Part shown: positions 25,481 to 34,216 of the stretch, one piece after another
Layout of the letters: every line of letters starts with the position of its first letter
How positions within the stretch are numbered: position 1 is the first letter of the stretch
From: CP2-2F sp034432555
GTDB taxonomy: Bacteria > Chloroflexota > Anaerolineae > Aggregatilineales > UBA2796
Length of the DNA stretch: 64,000 bases
NCBI GenBank assembly: GCA_034432555.1
Contig: DAOUBW010000026.1
Location: 62,001 to 126,000, forward strand
Direction: 5' to 3'
The notes under the pieces: generated by a model
Seen by the model: the letters and a program-made list of their open reading frames with translations, nothing else
The model's database searches: none
Told to the model about the DNA's origin: nothing
Translations under genes and position numbers: made by a program

Positions 25481-26325
25481 GCAGGTTTGCGCGCCTTCAG
25501 GGCTAAGTTCACAGTGGTGCGCCCGTCTGGCTCATTGATCTGGTTGGGACGGTCGAACCAGTTCAGCACCGCCAGACCAAGGTTAATCGGGTTAAGCAGG
25601 CTGCCGCTGTTCTGATCAAAGGTAGTGCGGTCAGCAGCCTGCGCCATGCTTTTGGGCAGCGCGCCGCTCTCCAACAGCGGCTTGCCAATGCCATACACCA
25701 CATTGTGAATGAACGGGAAGCAGTAATGCGTGAAGGCGCGTTCTTCTTCCACAAGGAAGCCTGCTGCCTCAACCGCTTGGCGCAGTTGCGCTTTAGTATA
25801 TAAGCGCACGTGATTCGCCCAAATGCCCGCAAAGACACCCTGCCTAATCGGCGGCAGACCGGCTGACTCCAACGTCTTGTTGATGGGATCCCACCAAAAC
25901 GGATAGTTCGCGTTCGGAACAGTGATCGCCACCACGCCGTTTGGCTTCAGCACGCGGAAGACTTCCTGCAAGCCGCGCACATCATCCTCAATGTGTTCCA
26001 GCACTTCAGAGAGGATCACGCCGTCAAAGCTGGCATCTTCAAAGGGCTGCTCGTAGATGCTGGCACGCACCAACGTAATATCGGGCAAGTGCGCCAGGTT
26101 TTGGCGCGTTTTGGCGATGATTTCAGGGTCTAGCTCCAAGCCGTAGAGCGGGCAGGCGCTCACCGCACGGATCATGTTCAAATAGAAGCCACGTCCGCAG
26201 CCACAGTCGAGGATCGTCTTCTCGGCGGTTGGTTGCAGCCACTCAAAAATGCTGCGGACGCGCTTTTTGAACGCCATATCCGCCTCGTTGCGCGTCAGGC
26301 GCAGAAAAGTTGCTTCGTCAAGCAT
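25477..26325 (-). CDS. Class I SAM-dependent methyltransferase
   Basis: Rossmann-type methyltransferase of 282 residues. TILDCGCGRGFYLNMI is the SAM-binding motif I, LYGLELDPEI motif II, and FDGVILSEVLEHIEDD plus VLKPNGVVAITVPN are motifs IV and V. It resembles small-molecule or lipid-sugar methyltransferases rather than RNA enzymes. It is the last of three same-direction genes with a glycosyltransferase and a flippase-like protein (6- and 8-bp gaps), so a glycolipid or cell-surface polysaccharide substrate is likely. The exact acceptor cannot be read from sequence. Confidence 0.85.
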   Translation of the reverse strand: MLDEATFLRLTRNEADMAFKKRVRSIFEWLQPTAEKTILDCGCGRGFYLNMIRAVSACPLYGLELDPEIIAKTRQNLAHLPDITLVRASIYEQPFEDASFDGVILSEVLEHIEDDVRGLQEVFRVLKPNGVVAITVPNANYPFWWDPINKTLESAGLPPIRQGVFAGIWANHVRLYTKAQLRQAVEAAGFLVEEERAFTHYCFPFIHNVVYGIGKPLLESGALPKSMAQAADRTTFDQNSGSLLNPINLGLAVLNWFDRPNQINEPDGRTTVNLALKARKPA

Positions 26326-26331
26326 GGTTGC

Positions 26332-27546
26332 TTAAGAATCCTTGCCGTTGCGTGTATGAAAATCTGCCACTTTGATACGGCTGTGATGCGCCGCTTGCCG
26401 AAAGAGTCCTTCGTAGGTGTCAATGGTGCGCTTGAAACTGAAGATCGCCTCAATTTCTGCGCGTGTTTTGAGGTAACGCTCGCGGTTCTCGATCACCTCA
26501 CAGATTGCCTCACCAAAGGCGCGCCAATCGCCACGCGGCGCAATCTTGCCCATGCCGGTAACGGTGACAGGCACCCTGCCGCCGGGCGTATCGCTCATCA
26601 CGACGGGCGTTCCGCACAGCATCGCCTCGACCTGTGCCAGCGCGAAGCATTCGGTATCGCTCGGCAGCACCATCACATCCAGCGCGGCGTAGAAGTTTGC
26701 CAATGCCTCGCGGCTGGTGATGACGCCCAAGAAGATCAATTGCTCGCGGTATTTCTCGACCAAGTCCTGATGGCGTTCCCATGTATCCTCGTAGGGAATG
26801 TTGTACTGACCAGCAAACACAACCCGCGCATTGGGATATTGGCGATTGACCACCTCTAAGGCGCGGATCAAGATATCGGGACGTTTTTCCTGCACAAATC
26901 TGCCCGAAAAGCCGATGATCGGCGCGCCGTCTTTTTGCCATTGGGCGCGCAGTTCTTGCACGCGCTCAGGATTTGGCTGTGGAATCCGCACGGGGGGATA
27001 GTTCGGCACAACTTTCTGCATATACGGGCGTAGGTAGTAGCTGTTATCAGCGTAATCTTGGCTGTAGGCAACGATGCGGTGTGCCTTGCGCGCCATAATC
27101 TTATAGAGTTGGAAAGTGACGAACTGAATGAAGCGGTTGGATAAGCCCGGCGGCAGCACCAGATCGCCGTGATGGGTGTTGATCACGCTCTTGCCAGTCA
27201 GCGTTGCTACCAGCGCTACCATCCACGTTTCAAACATCGGCGTGTTAGAGAAAATCAAGTCATACTTCCGCATGAAGGCATAGAGCGCCACCGGATAAAA
27301 GGGCATAATCATGGCGCGGCTGAGTTTGATGGGCGCCCACAGCCGCACAATCCGCACGCCGTTGATTGTCTCGTCACGCGGCAAATCTAAGTTGTGGCGC
27401 GCACATAGCACTGTCACTTCATGCCCGCGTGCGGCGAGCGCCTCTGCCACATCCTGCACATGGATGGTGTAGCCGGTGTAGTGCGGCACATAGTAGAGCA
27501 AGCTGATCAGGATTTTGAGTGGACGGTTCTCAGCAGTCTCAGACAC
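26332..27546 (-). CDS. Glycosyltransferase family 4 protein
   Basis: A GT-B retaining glycosyltransferase of 404 residues. The N-terminal domain has YYVPHYTGYTIHVQDVAEAL, the glycine loop of GT4 donors and acceptors. The C-terminal domain begins at GFSGRFVQEKRPDILI and has the E-x7-E motif in ECFALAQVE with CGTPVV after it. It probably adds a hexose to a lipid-linked acceptor on the cytoplasmic side. It lies between the methyltransferase and the flippase-like gene in the same unit. Confidence 0.88.
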   Translation of the reverse strand: MSETAENRPLKILISLLYYVPHYTGYTIHVQDVAEALAARGHEVTVLCARHNLDLPRDETINGVRIVRLWAPIKLSRAMIMPFYPVALYAFMRKYDLIFSNTPMFETWMVALVATLTGKSVINTHHGDLVLPPGLSNRFIQFVTFQLYKIMARKAHRIVAYSQDYADNSYYLRPYMQKVVPNYPPVRIPQPNPERVQELRAQWQKDGAPIIGFSGRFVQEKRPDILIRALEVVNRQYPNARVVFAGQYNIPYEDTWERHQDLVEKYREQLIFLGVITSREALANFYAALDVMVLPSDTECFALAQVEAMLCGTPVVMSDTPGGRVPVTVTGMGKIAPRGDWRAFGEAICEVIENRERYLKTRAEIEAIFSFKRTIDTYEGLFRQAAHHSRIKVADFHTRNGKDS

Positions 27547-27554
27547 GGTTAACG

Positions 27555-28610
27555 TTATCCTTCTGTGGTTGGTGCGTCTAACGCGGTTGTGGGTGGTGCT
27601 TTGCGCGCTACGGCGGCACGCGCCGCACGAAAGACCTCACCGAGCGAGACGCGCTCTTGCAGCAGCCCGATATAGCCCAAAATCACATAACAAGCGGCGT
27701 TCACCAAATGCAGCACGACGGCAAAGGCAAAGGCACGCTCTTGTGGCAAGCCGTTAGCAGGGTCTACCAAGCCACTGAGTTGCAAGCCGACGATCACCGC
27801 CGCCTCGAAGGGCCCGACGCTGCCGGGGACGGCAGGCAGGGCAATTGCCAGCGCCGCCGCCGCGATCATCAGCAGGGCAGCCGCCCAATTTGGCTCATCA
27901 TAAAAGGCAAAGAGCATCACATAGCCGGCGATGATCGAAGTTGCCCACGCCAAGACCGACCACAAGAGCGAATTGCTCACGCCGCGCACAGAGCCTAGCG
28001 GCGCGATGCCATCCAGCACTTTATCGGCAAGCCCACGAACGCCTAAACGCTCTAGGAATGGCAAAATCTTTAAGACAATATTCAAAAGAGCATGGGCAAG
28101 TCTCCGCCGTGCTGCAAAAATCGCCAGCACGACCATGCCCAGCACCGAGACCACACCAATGATCTGCGCGCTGACCTGCACTTCGTTCGGCACGTCGGTG
28201 ATCAGCACCGCCAGCACCACCAACACGACCACCATCAACAGATCGATCAGACGCTCCACAACGACGCTGCTCAGCGCGGTGAACATCGAGATCGGCGGCT
28301 TTAGGCGCGTCACCAAATAGGCGCGCGCCACCTCGCCTAAGCGCAGCGGCAGCCACGCATTCAGGAAATAACTGATGTTGGTGATGTGAAAGCTGTGCAT
28401 GGGCGTGATGCGCTCGTTGAGCAGGAAGCGCCAGCGCAGACCGCGAAACCACAGCCCTAGCCCAATGAGCAAGGCACAGGGAACTGCCCACAGGTAGCGC
28501 GCACTTGCCAGTTCATCGCCAATTTTGGAAAAGTCGTTCCCGTTCAGGGCATAGGCGAGTGTCGCCACGCTGACGACTAGCCCTAGCACCACGCTTTGCC
28601 AGCGTTTCAT
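27555..28610 (-). CDS. Flippase-like integral membrane protein (UPF0104 / LPG synthase membrane domain)
   Basis: A 351-residue protein with about eight or nine hydrophobic segments. WRFLLNERITPMHSFHITN, then YFLNAWLPLRLGEVARAYL and SSVVVERLIDLLMVV are the conserved segments of the lysylphosphatidylglycerol synthase transmembrane family, which also includes AglD-like proteins. Members without the synthase domain are thought to move or handle lipid-linked sugars. First gene of the three-gene unit, so it probably works with the glycosyltransferase and methyltransferase. No start ambiguity was seen. Confidence 0.85.
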   Translation of the reverse strand: MKRWQSVVLGLVVSVATLAYALNGNDFSKIGDELASARYLWAVPCALLIGLGLWFRGLRWRFLLNERITPMHSFHITNISYFLNAWLPLRLGEVARAYLVTRLKPPISMFTALSSVVVERLIDLLMVVVLVVLAVLITDVPNEVQVSAQIIGVVSVLGMVVLAIFAARRRLAHALLNIVLKILPFLERLGVRGLADKVLDGIAPLGSVRGVSNSLLWSVLAWATSIIAGYVMLFAFYDEPNWAAALLMIAAAALAIALPAVPGSVGPFEAAVIVGLQLSGLVDPANGLPQERAFAFAVVLHLVNAACYVILGYIGLLQERVSLGEVFRAARAAVARKAPPTTALDAPTTEG

Positions 28611-28818
28611 GGATTCTACGCCTCATCTGGTGTGGATAACTGCACACTACATACACGCATGGCGTGCTAAATGCTCACTTGCCTGTGCAGGAGCGCACAC
28701 CTTCGCCATTGTATCATATTCGCTGCGCTTCTGTCGCTTTCTTTAGTGGATTTGTGCGCCTCTTTACAAATTTTAGACACCTACCAAAGACTAACTGCCC
28801 TAGCGTGCGGTTTACCCT

Positions 28819-28824
28819 TATAAT
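28819..28824 (+). promoter_or_regulatory. Candidate -10 box for the UPF0173 gene
   Basis: Perfect TATAAT 33 bp before the start codon. The -35 region is poor. The rest of the 246-bp gap (28611-28856) must also carry the divergent flippase promoter, which I did not locate. Confidence 0.4.
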
Positions 28825-28856
28825 GAAGGCTACAAGGTTAATTAGGAGATTTTTCA

Positions 28857-29540
28857 ATGGGCATTCATATCACGTGGCTGGGGCATTCTGGGTTCGCGCT
28901 GAAGGTGAATGGCGCGCATGTCTTGATCGATCCATTCCTCACCGGCAACCCATTGGCACCTGTTGAACCTGAACAGCTTGAGGCTGATTTTATCCTGCTC
29001 ACCCATGCCCATGCTGATCATGTGGGAGACACGGTGGCGATTGCCAAGCGCACCGGTGCTATGGTGATCGGAGTGTGGGAAGTTCACGCTTGGATGCAAA
29101 ATCACGGTGTGGTGCATACGCACGCGCAGAACGTCGGCGGCGGCTACGCGCATCCCTTTGGGCATGTCAAGTTTGTGCGCGCTGACCACAGTTCGTCTTT
29201 TCCGGATGGCAGCTATGGCGGCACTGCCTGCGGCATCGTGCTGACCGTTGACGGGACACGCCTCTATTTCGCGGGCGATACTGCCCTATTCAGCGATATG
29301 CGCCTTGTGGGTGAGCTAGGCATTGAATTTGCCGCCCTGCCCATTGGCGATAATTTCACCATGGGTCCGAGCGAGTCGGTCGAGGCGACTAAACTCATTC
29401 GTCCGCGTAGTGTGTTCCCAGTCCACTATAACACCTTTCCCGCCATCCAGCAGGATGCCGCCGGTTGGGCGCAGAGCATCCACACCCAAACCGATGCGCG
29501 TGCCATCATTGTCGATCCGGGCGGCAGCTTCAGCGTCTAG
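28857..29540 (+). CDS. UPF0173 metal-dependent hydrolase (metallo-beta-lactamase fold)
   Basis: A 227-residue MBL-fold protein. ITWLGHSGFAL opens the fold. THAHADHVGD is the HxHxDH metal site, RADHSSS and FAGDTALF supply later ligands, and FPVHYNTFP the last histidine. The spacing and the GIEFAALPIGDNFTMGP segment are typical of UPF0173. The substrate is not known for the family. A strong AGGAG site precedes the ATG. Its stop overlaps the convergent methyltransferase stop within CTAG. Confidence 0.9.
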   Translation: MGIHITWLGHSGFALKVNGAHVLIDPFLTGNPLAPVEPEQLEADFILLTHAHADHVGDTVAIAKRTGAMVIGVWEVHAWMQNHGVVHTHAQNVGGGYAHPFGHVKFVRADHSSSFPDGSYGGTACGIVLTVDGTRLYFAGDTALFSDMRLVGELGIEFAALPIGDNFTMGPSESVEATKLIRPRSVFPVHYNTFPAIQQDAAGWAQSIHTQTDARAIIVDPGGSFSV

Positions 29541-30373
29541 GGCAGCGGCGTGTAGAGGCATAGATAGCCGCGCCTGATCAGCCGCAGCCGCCGATCAAGG
29601 GCAAAATCCGTGTTGCCGATTAACCATGCCGCCGCTGCGACCCACGCTTTGCGGCGGCTGCGAATGCCCATGCCGCGCACAACGGCAAAGGCGCGCTGCC
29701 ATGCTGCAAAAAAGGCGGCGGGCAAGGTATCCTGCATGTGGTGGATTAGGCGTTTGGGCAAAATAGTTTGGAAGGCGGCGGGCAAATCGGGCGGGTGAAA
29801 GTTCGTGCCAAAGACCAGCCCCTCATGCTGTAGACTGCCGCCCTGCTTGCGGTAAACATCAAAGGCAGCCATGCCACCACTTGGATTAGAGGTGCCTTCA
29901 ATCAGGATGCCGCCTTCAGCAAGAGCGCACCCCATCCTGTGCAGGGCGGGCGGCACATCTGCTTCTGCGTATTGACGCAACACGTTATAACAGCGGATGA
30001 GGTGCGCGCTTTCTGTGCCGATGAGGTCGGCAAGGTTGAAGCCGCCGAGCTGAAAGGTAATGTGTGGTGGTATGGCATGGGGCTGTGCCTCTGCCACGCG
30101 CTGTGGATCAATCTCCACGCCCAAAACGCGCAGTGTTGGGTTAAGGGGCTGCCAACGCGCCGCCATTTCAAGCGTCGTCCAGGCTTGCGCGCCAAAGCCA
30201 ACGTCCACCACAAGGGCGTTGGGCAAGCGCAGCAAGGCGGCGTGCGCCAAGACGCTGTAGACATCAATGCGGCGAAGCCGATTCAGGGCAGTTTTGCCGC
30301 GTGTTGGCTGCCCTTGCGCCTTAGTTGGTTTGTTAGACCGCTTTGTAGGTTGCAGTTTGGCGGCGCACATCAT
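29537..30373 (-). CDS. Putative class I methyltransferase
   Basis: A 278-residue protein with a basic, low-complexity start (Lys/Pro/Gln-rich, about 30 residues) and then a Rossmann-like core. VVDVGFGAQAW stands for motif I, VLGVEIDPQRV for motif II, IRCYNVLRQY for motif IV and LAEGGILIEGT for motif V. The motif I glycine pattern GxGxQ is slightly unusual. The methyltransferase call is likely but the substrate is not. The ATG at 30373 overlaps the upstream thioredoxin-like gene by 41 bp. A later start inside the basic tail is possible. Confidence 0.72.
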   Translation of the reverse strand: MMCAAKLQPTKRSNKPTKAQGQPTRGKTALNRLRRIDVYSVLAHAALLRLPNALVVDVGFGAQAWTTLEMAARWQPLNPTLRVLGVEIDPQRVAEAQPHAIPPHITFQLGGFNLADLIGTESAHLIRCYNVLRQYAEADVPPALHRMGCALAEGGILIEGTSNPSGGMAAFDVYRKQGGSLQHEGLVFGTNFHPPDLPAAFQTILPKRLIHHMQDTLPAAFFAAWQRAFAVVRGMGIRSRRKAWVAAAAWLIGNTDFALDRRLRLIRRGYLCLYTPLP

Positions 30374-30896
30374 AGCGCACCCGCTCGATTGGCAGCGCGA
30401 TTGTCCATTCTTCCAATAAATTACCGTTGTGATCCATCAAAAGATAGGTTGGCGTCGTTGTGGCGCTAAACTGCTCGACAAGGCTGCGCCCCGGCTCGCT
30501 GTGAACGCTCAGACGGAACACGCGCAAGTTTTCCTCATTCTCTAACTGATGAATGCGCTTGCCAACTGTCATGCAATAGGCGCAGTAGTCGCTTTCCAGC
30601 GAGATAAGCGCCGGCGTATCGCCTGAGCGAATCGCCTCAAAGAGGGTTTCGGTGCTAGATGCCGGCGGTGCTACATGCCGCAAATGTGGGCTGTTCCGCA
30701 GCCAGATCACAAAGGCAATCACGGCAAAGGCAGCACTCAGGGTCAGCGGAATGGCAAGGCTGAGACTGAATAAGAGCGCGATCAAGAGCAGCACAGCAGA
30801 AAAGGCTGCCCATGCCAGTGCCGCCATCGAAACATAACCATAGCGATTGAAGATGATCCGCGGCAAGGTGTTTTGTGGCTTTTCGGGTGTTGTCAT
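30333..30896 (-). CDS. Membrane-anchored thioredoxin-like protein
   Basis: A 187-residue protein. Two hydrophobic segments close together (about residues 22-64) form a membrane hairpin, followed by a thioredoxin-like domain with a CAYC redox motif (SDYCAYCMTV) and the cis-proline strand TTPTYLLMDHNG. It probably acts in disulphide exchange or as a reductant, with the domain on the same side as both termini. The open frame starts far upstream at 31229, over the flavin reductase promoter, so I took the ATG at 30896. It lies upstream of the methyltransferase gene and overlaps its start. Confidence 0.83.
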   Translation of the reverse strand: MTTPEKPQNTLPRIIFNRYGYVSMAALAWAAFSAVLLLIALLFSLSLAIPLTLSAAFAVIAFVIWLRNSPHLRHVAPPASSTETLFEAIRSGDTPALISLESDYCAYCMTVGKRIHQLENEENLRVFRLSVHSEPGRSLVEQFSATTTPTYLLMDHNGNLLEEWTIALPIERVRYDVRRQTATYKAV

Positions 30897-31021
30897 GGTA
30901 GGTATCCTCGCTTTCTTCAACGACATACGATCATTGTAGGGGTGTAGGATCAGTTTATTACATATTCTCAGCATTCTCTGATGTTTGGTTGGGTTTGTGC
31001 GGCAGATTTGCCCGAAGGCTC

Positions 31022-31027
31022 TATAAT
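31022..31027 (+). promoter_or_regulatory. Candidate -10 box for the flavin reductase gene
   Basis: Perfect TATAAT 41 bp before the ATG at 31069. No good -35 hexamer was found. Confidence 0.38.
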
Positions 31028-31068
31028 CATCCGTAGAGTTGAGGATTTCACCAAAGCAGGATCGCTTT

Positions 31069-31563
31069 ATGCCTGTTGATTCAAATGCACTGCGCGCCAC
31101 AATGCGCCAATGGGTGACTGGCGTCACCGTTGTAACGACCGCCTTTGAAGGCGTGCGCGTGGGAATGACAGTGAGCAGCTTCACGTCCGTCTCGCTTGAA
31201 CCGCCAACAGTCTTGGTCTGCCTGAACAAGAACGCCTTCGCGCACGATTACGTGAAGCGTGCGGGTGTTTTCGGCGTCTCGCTGCTTGCCACAGGGCAGG
31301 CTGACCTCTCGCAGCGCTTCGCAGGCTTCGATTCAACAGTGACAGGGGATCGTTTCGACGGCGTGGAATATAAAATAGCCGAGACGGGCGCGCCCTTATT
31401 AGTAGGTGCGGTTGGCTTGCTGGATTGTGTGGTGCGCGCCGCGCACGATGCACACACGCACACCATCTTCATTGGCGAGGTCATTTATGCGCTCAGCACT
31501 GCGGAAAATGCGCCGCTAATTTATTACAATCGCCAGTATCAGACTTTGGTGCCACAAAGCTGA
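31069..31563 (+). CDS. Flavin reductase-like domain protein
   Basis: A 164-residue FMN-binding split-barrel protein. MRQWVTGVTVVTT opens the fold. GMTVSSFTSVSLEPPTVLVCL and FGVSLLATGQADLSQRFAG are the FMN-site segments of the flavin reductase family that includes HpaC and other two-component monooxygenase reductases. It would reduce free flavin with NAD(P)H, but no monooxygenase partner is nearby. The ATG at 31069 has AGGA 7 nt upstream, and a TTG at 31039 was rejected. The next gene starts 3 bp after its stop. Confidence 0.88.
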   Translation: MPVDSNALRATMRQWVTGVTVVTTAFEGVRVGMTVSSFTSVSLEPPTVLVCLNKNAFAHDYVKRAGVFGVSLLATGQADLSQRFAGFDSTVTGDRFDGVEYKIAETGAPLLVGAVGLLDCVVRAAHDAHTHTIFIGEVIYALSTAENAPLIYYNRQYQTLVPQS

Positions 31564-31566
31564 ATC

Positions 31567-32283
31567 ATGCGTCGTTTATTTGCCTGCCTAGCCCTGTGTG
31601 CTTTGAGCGCCTGCCTTCCCGTGCAAGAGCCATCCATCCTGCCAACGCTGCCGCCAGAGGTGACGCACGTTCCGCTCGAACCAGCGGTCACCTATCACGG
31701 TGCGCTGCTGGATGTAGATAGGCGAACAGTAGGTGTTTTGGCACTGATGGTTGGTGTGGAGAATGCGCGTGCTTTAGTGTGTTCCACAGAGGACGGCAAC
31801 TGGCAAACGATCAGCGGCTGGCTGACGCGCAGCGTGCGCGAGGATGGCACTTGGCAGCTGAGCAGCGCAGGCGGCGCGGCGCTCAGCGCACAGGCGGCAG
31901 CCGATGGCTACAGCGGCACTTTCACAGCGCGCAGCGGCGAACGCTACACTTTTCAGGCAGCGCGCTTGGTGGATGCAGCAGGCATTCAGCAAGGCGCACA
32001 AGAAGGCGTCTATTGGCGCGATTTGGAACAATTCCCGCAGGCGGAAGGCGGCGCACGGCTAAGTTTGCTTGTGCAAAGTGCCAGCACACTGCCTGATGAA
32101 ACTGTATTATGCGGCTTTGTAGCGCAGGGCGAAACAGTGCTTTCGCGGGTGCGTTTGTTGGGCGTTTGGTTGGGTGGCTTCAGTGTTTTTCGCCTGCTTG
32201 ATCAAGCCGATCAGCCGCTGCTAGAGCTTGTGGGAGTGCTAGGGCATGTTGATTCGATTGCACCCAGCCGCACCGAAAATTAA
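31567..32283 (+). CDS. Hypothetical lipoprotein
   Basis: A 238-residue protein whose first 18 residues form a lipoprotein signal ending in the lipobox LSAC. The mature part is beta-rich with short Gly/Ala-containing strands and a repeated G-x-L-D-x pattern, but I recognise no domain. Three bp separate it from the flavin reductase gene, so it may be co-transcribed. The function is unknown. It would lie anchored on the outer face of the membrane. Confidence 0.75.
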   Translation: MRRLFACLALCALSACLPVQEPSILPTLPPEVTHVPLEPAVTYHGALLDVDRRTVGVLALMVGVENARALVCSTEDGNWQTISGWLTRSVREDGTWQLSSAGGAALSAQAAADGYSGTFTARSGERYTFQAARLVDAAGIQQGAQEGVYWRDLEQFPQAEGGARLSLLVQSASTLPDETVLCGFVAQGETVLSRVRLLGVWLGGFSVFRLLDQADQPLLELVGVLGHVDSIAPSRTEN

Positions 32284-32410
32284 GAAAACGTTTCAAAACC
32301 GATATGCGATTAAGATATGTAAGCTATAGCGGTTGCGTTGGAATGTGCCATAATGATAGGTGAGGACGAATACGGAGTCAGGGGCGGGCAACTTTCTTGA
32401 AAGGAAAGCC

Positions 32411-32439
32411 TTGCCAAGCAGGGCATGGCGTGCTATACT
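32411..32439 (+). promoter_or_regulatory. Promoter of the tRNA-Val gene
   Basis: TTGCCA (32411-32416), a 17-bp spacer and TATACT (32434-32439), 12 bp before the tRNA 5' end. A close sigma70 match. Confidence 0.78.
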
Positions 32440-32451
32440 ATCGCACACTGA

Positions 32452-32525
<74 letters not shown>

Positions 32526-32547
32526 CACTGTTTCGATAGCGCTGCAC

Positions 32548-32580
32548 GCCGCAATGGATACCCTTGCGGCATTTTTGTTT
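32548..32580 (+). terminator. Intrinsic terminator of the tRNA-Val gene
   Basis: A 7-bp stem (GCCGCAA at 32548-32554 with TTGCGGC at 32564-32570), a 9-nt loop and a T-rich tail (32571-32580). Confidence 0.85.
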
Positions 32581-32640
32581 TGGTTGGCTCAGCACGGTGA
32601 ACGACGTGGACGATCTGAGAGCGATGATTAGAAAAGCGCG

Positions 32641-34101
32641 GTGCATCCTATGCTTAGAATGATTATGATCCTTGCAGTGACGCTCGGTGCGTTTATTGCA
32701 GGGCTGGCAATGGGCAGCGGCATCACCAGCGGAATGCTGGTCGGTGGTGCGGTGCTGCTCATTACAGCGGCAGTGCTGGGCTTTCTGAGCCGCCGCACGA
32801 CCTTTGTCCAGCAGTCGGCTGCCCGTCAGGCACAGATGGATAGCGTGCTGCAAAGCGCGCGTGACCGTGCGCGTGCGTTGGCTGAGATCACCAACGCGCT
32901 GGGTGCCTCACTTGACTATGAAAAGGCGCTCAACACTGCCTTAGATATTGGGTTGCTTGGCTTGCGGGTGGGCGCCAGTGAGGCACGCCTGACCAGCGCA
33001 GTGCTGCTTTTCGAAGATGATGATAAGCTGCATGTGGCAAGTTCGCGTGGTTTGCCGCCGCGTGATCAGGCGTTGGTGCTGGCAGGTGAAGAAGGCTTGC
33101 TTGCCCAGACCTTGCAGCGCGCCGAGCCTGTCTTTGCCGATGGCACAGGCAATGACCAAGAACTAATCTACTTTGTGGCGATGCACAGCGCACGCTCTGT
33201 GATGCTTATTCCGCTGCGCGTCGGCTTTGAGACGTATGGCGTGCTGATCTTCAGCAGCACACGCCCCCACGCCTTTTCGCCTGAGCAGGCATCCCTGCTG
33301 ACTGCTATCAGCACGCAAGCGGCAATGGCAATCCAAAACGCCATCCTCTACACCAATCTGCGCCAAGAACGTGACCGCCTGATCGAAGTTGAGGAAGAAG
33401 CGCGTAAAAAACTCGCCCGCGATCTGCACGACGGACCGACACAGCAAGTCTCCCTGATCGCCATGCGCCTTGACTACTGCCGTCAATTGGTGAAAAAAGG
33501 CAAAGCGGAAGACCTTTCCGCCGAGCTGCACCAAATCGAGACCACTGCCCGCGAAACGATCAAGAATCTGCGGCATATGCTCTTTACGCTGCGCCCACTG
33601 GTCTTGGAATCGCAAGGCATTTTGCCCGCTTTAGAGCAATTTAGCCATAAGATGCTAGAGACGCATAACCTACCGCTTCACATTTCCGCCGAAGAAGGCG
33701 TTGCAGACCTGATTGAGCCACACCGTCAAGGTCCCTTGTTCTACATCATTGAGGAAGCAGTTGGTAATGCCCGAAAGTATGCCCAAACACCACGCATTGA
33801 CGTTCGTTTTCTGCGGCAGGGCAGGCATGTGTTAGTGGAAGTGCAAGACTATGGCGCCGGCTTTGATGTAGCATCTGTGAACGGCAACTACGAGGCACGC
33901 GGCAGCTTAGGCATGGTCAACATGCGTGAGCGCGCTCAGGCGATTGATGCACAACTACGCCTTGAGAGCGCGCCCGGCAAAGGCACGAAGGTGAGCATCT
34001 TATTAGCAATGCGCTACGCTGCGCCGACCGCCGCACCAAAGAGCAAGCCAACCAAAACGTCGCTCGGCAGACCCAGCGGCGCAGCTATGCATACCAACTA
34101 A
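32641..34101 (+). CDS. Membrane sensor histidine kinase (GAF, HisKA_3, HATPase)
   Basis: Two closely spaced hydrophobic segments at residues about 7-50 anchor the protein. A GAF domain follows (about 85-235), then a DHp helix with LARDLHDGPTQQVSL, in which His of LHDG is the phosphorylated residue in the LiaS/NarX type, and a HATPase domain with EEAVGNARKYA, QDYGAGFD and GSLGMVNMRERA. A two-component kinase of this type usually pairs with a LuxR-type response regulator. None is adjacent; instead a degenerate receiver fused to a roadblock domain follows. The GTG at 32641 or the ATG at 32650 may be the start. A promoter was not found. Confidence 0.9.
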   Translation: MHPMLRMIMILAVTLGAFIAGLAMGSGITSGMLVGGAVLLITAAVLGFLSRRTTFVQQSAARQAQMDSVLQSARDRARALAEITNALGASLDYEKALNTALDIGLLGLRVGASEARLTSAVLLFEDDDKLHVASSRGLPPRDQALVLAGEEGLLAQTLQRAEPVFADGTGNDQELIYFVAMHSARSVMLIPLRVGFETYGVLIFSSTRPHAFSPEQASLLTAISTQAAMAIQNAILYTNLRQERDRLIEVEEEARKKLARDLHDGPTQQVSLIAMRLDYCRQLVKKGKAEDLSAELHQIETTARETIKNLRHMLFTLRPLVLESQGILPALEQFSHKMLETHNLPLHISAEEGVADLIEPHRQGPLFYIIEEAVGNARKYAQTPRIDVRFLRQGRHVLVEVQDYGAGFDVASVNGNYEARGSLGMVNMRERAQAIDAQLRLESAPGKGTKVSILLAMRYAAPTAAPKSKPTKTSLGRPSGAAMHTN

Positions 34102-34134
34102 AAATTTTCCACAAACAGTTCAGGCACAGTGGGG

Positions 34135-34140
34135 TATAAT
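34135..34140 (+). promoter_or_regulatory. Candidate -10 box for the pseudo-receiver gene
   Basis: Perfect TATAAT in the 115-bp gap before 34217, 77 bp upstream of the start. No clear -35 hexamer, so internal read-through from the kinase gene is also possible. Confidence 0.38.
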
Positions 34141-34216
34141 GGATAGGTATTCCCTAACGTTCATCAAAGCGACGCCACATTCTGGTTTGATCGCCCAAGC
34201 TACTGGTAGGTGAAGT

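Noticed and set aside
28631..28639. A perfect DnaA-box sequence (TTATCCACA on the minus strand)
   Set aside because: A single 9-mer is expected by chance about once in two windows of this size. No further boxes, AT-rich unwinding region or dnaA/dnaN genes are nearby.
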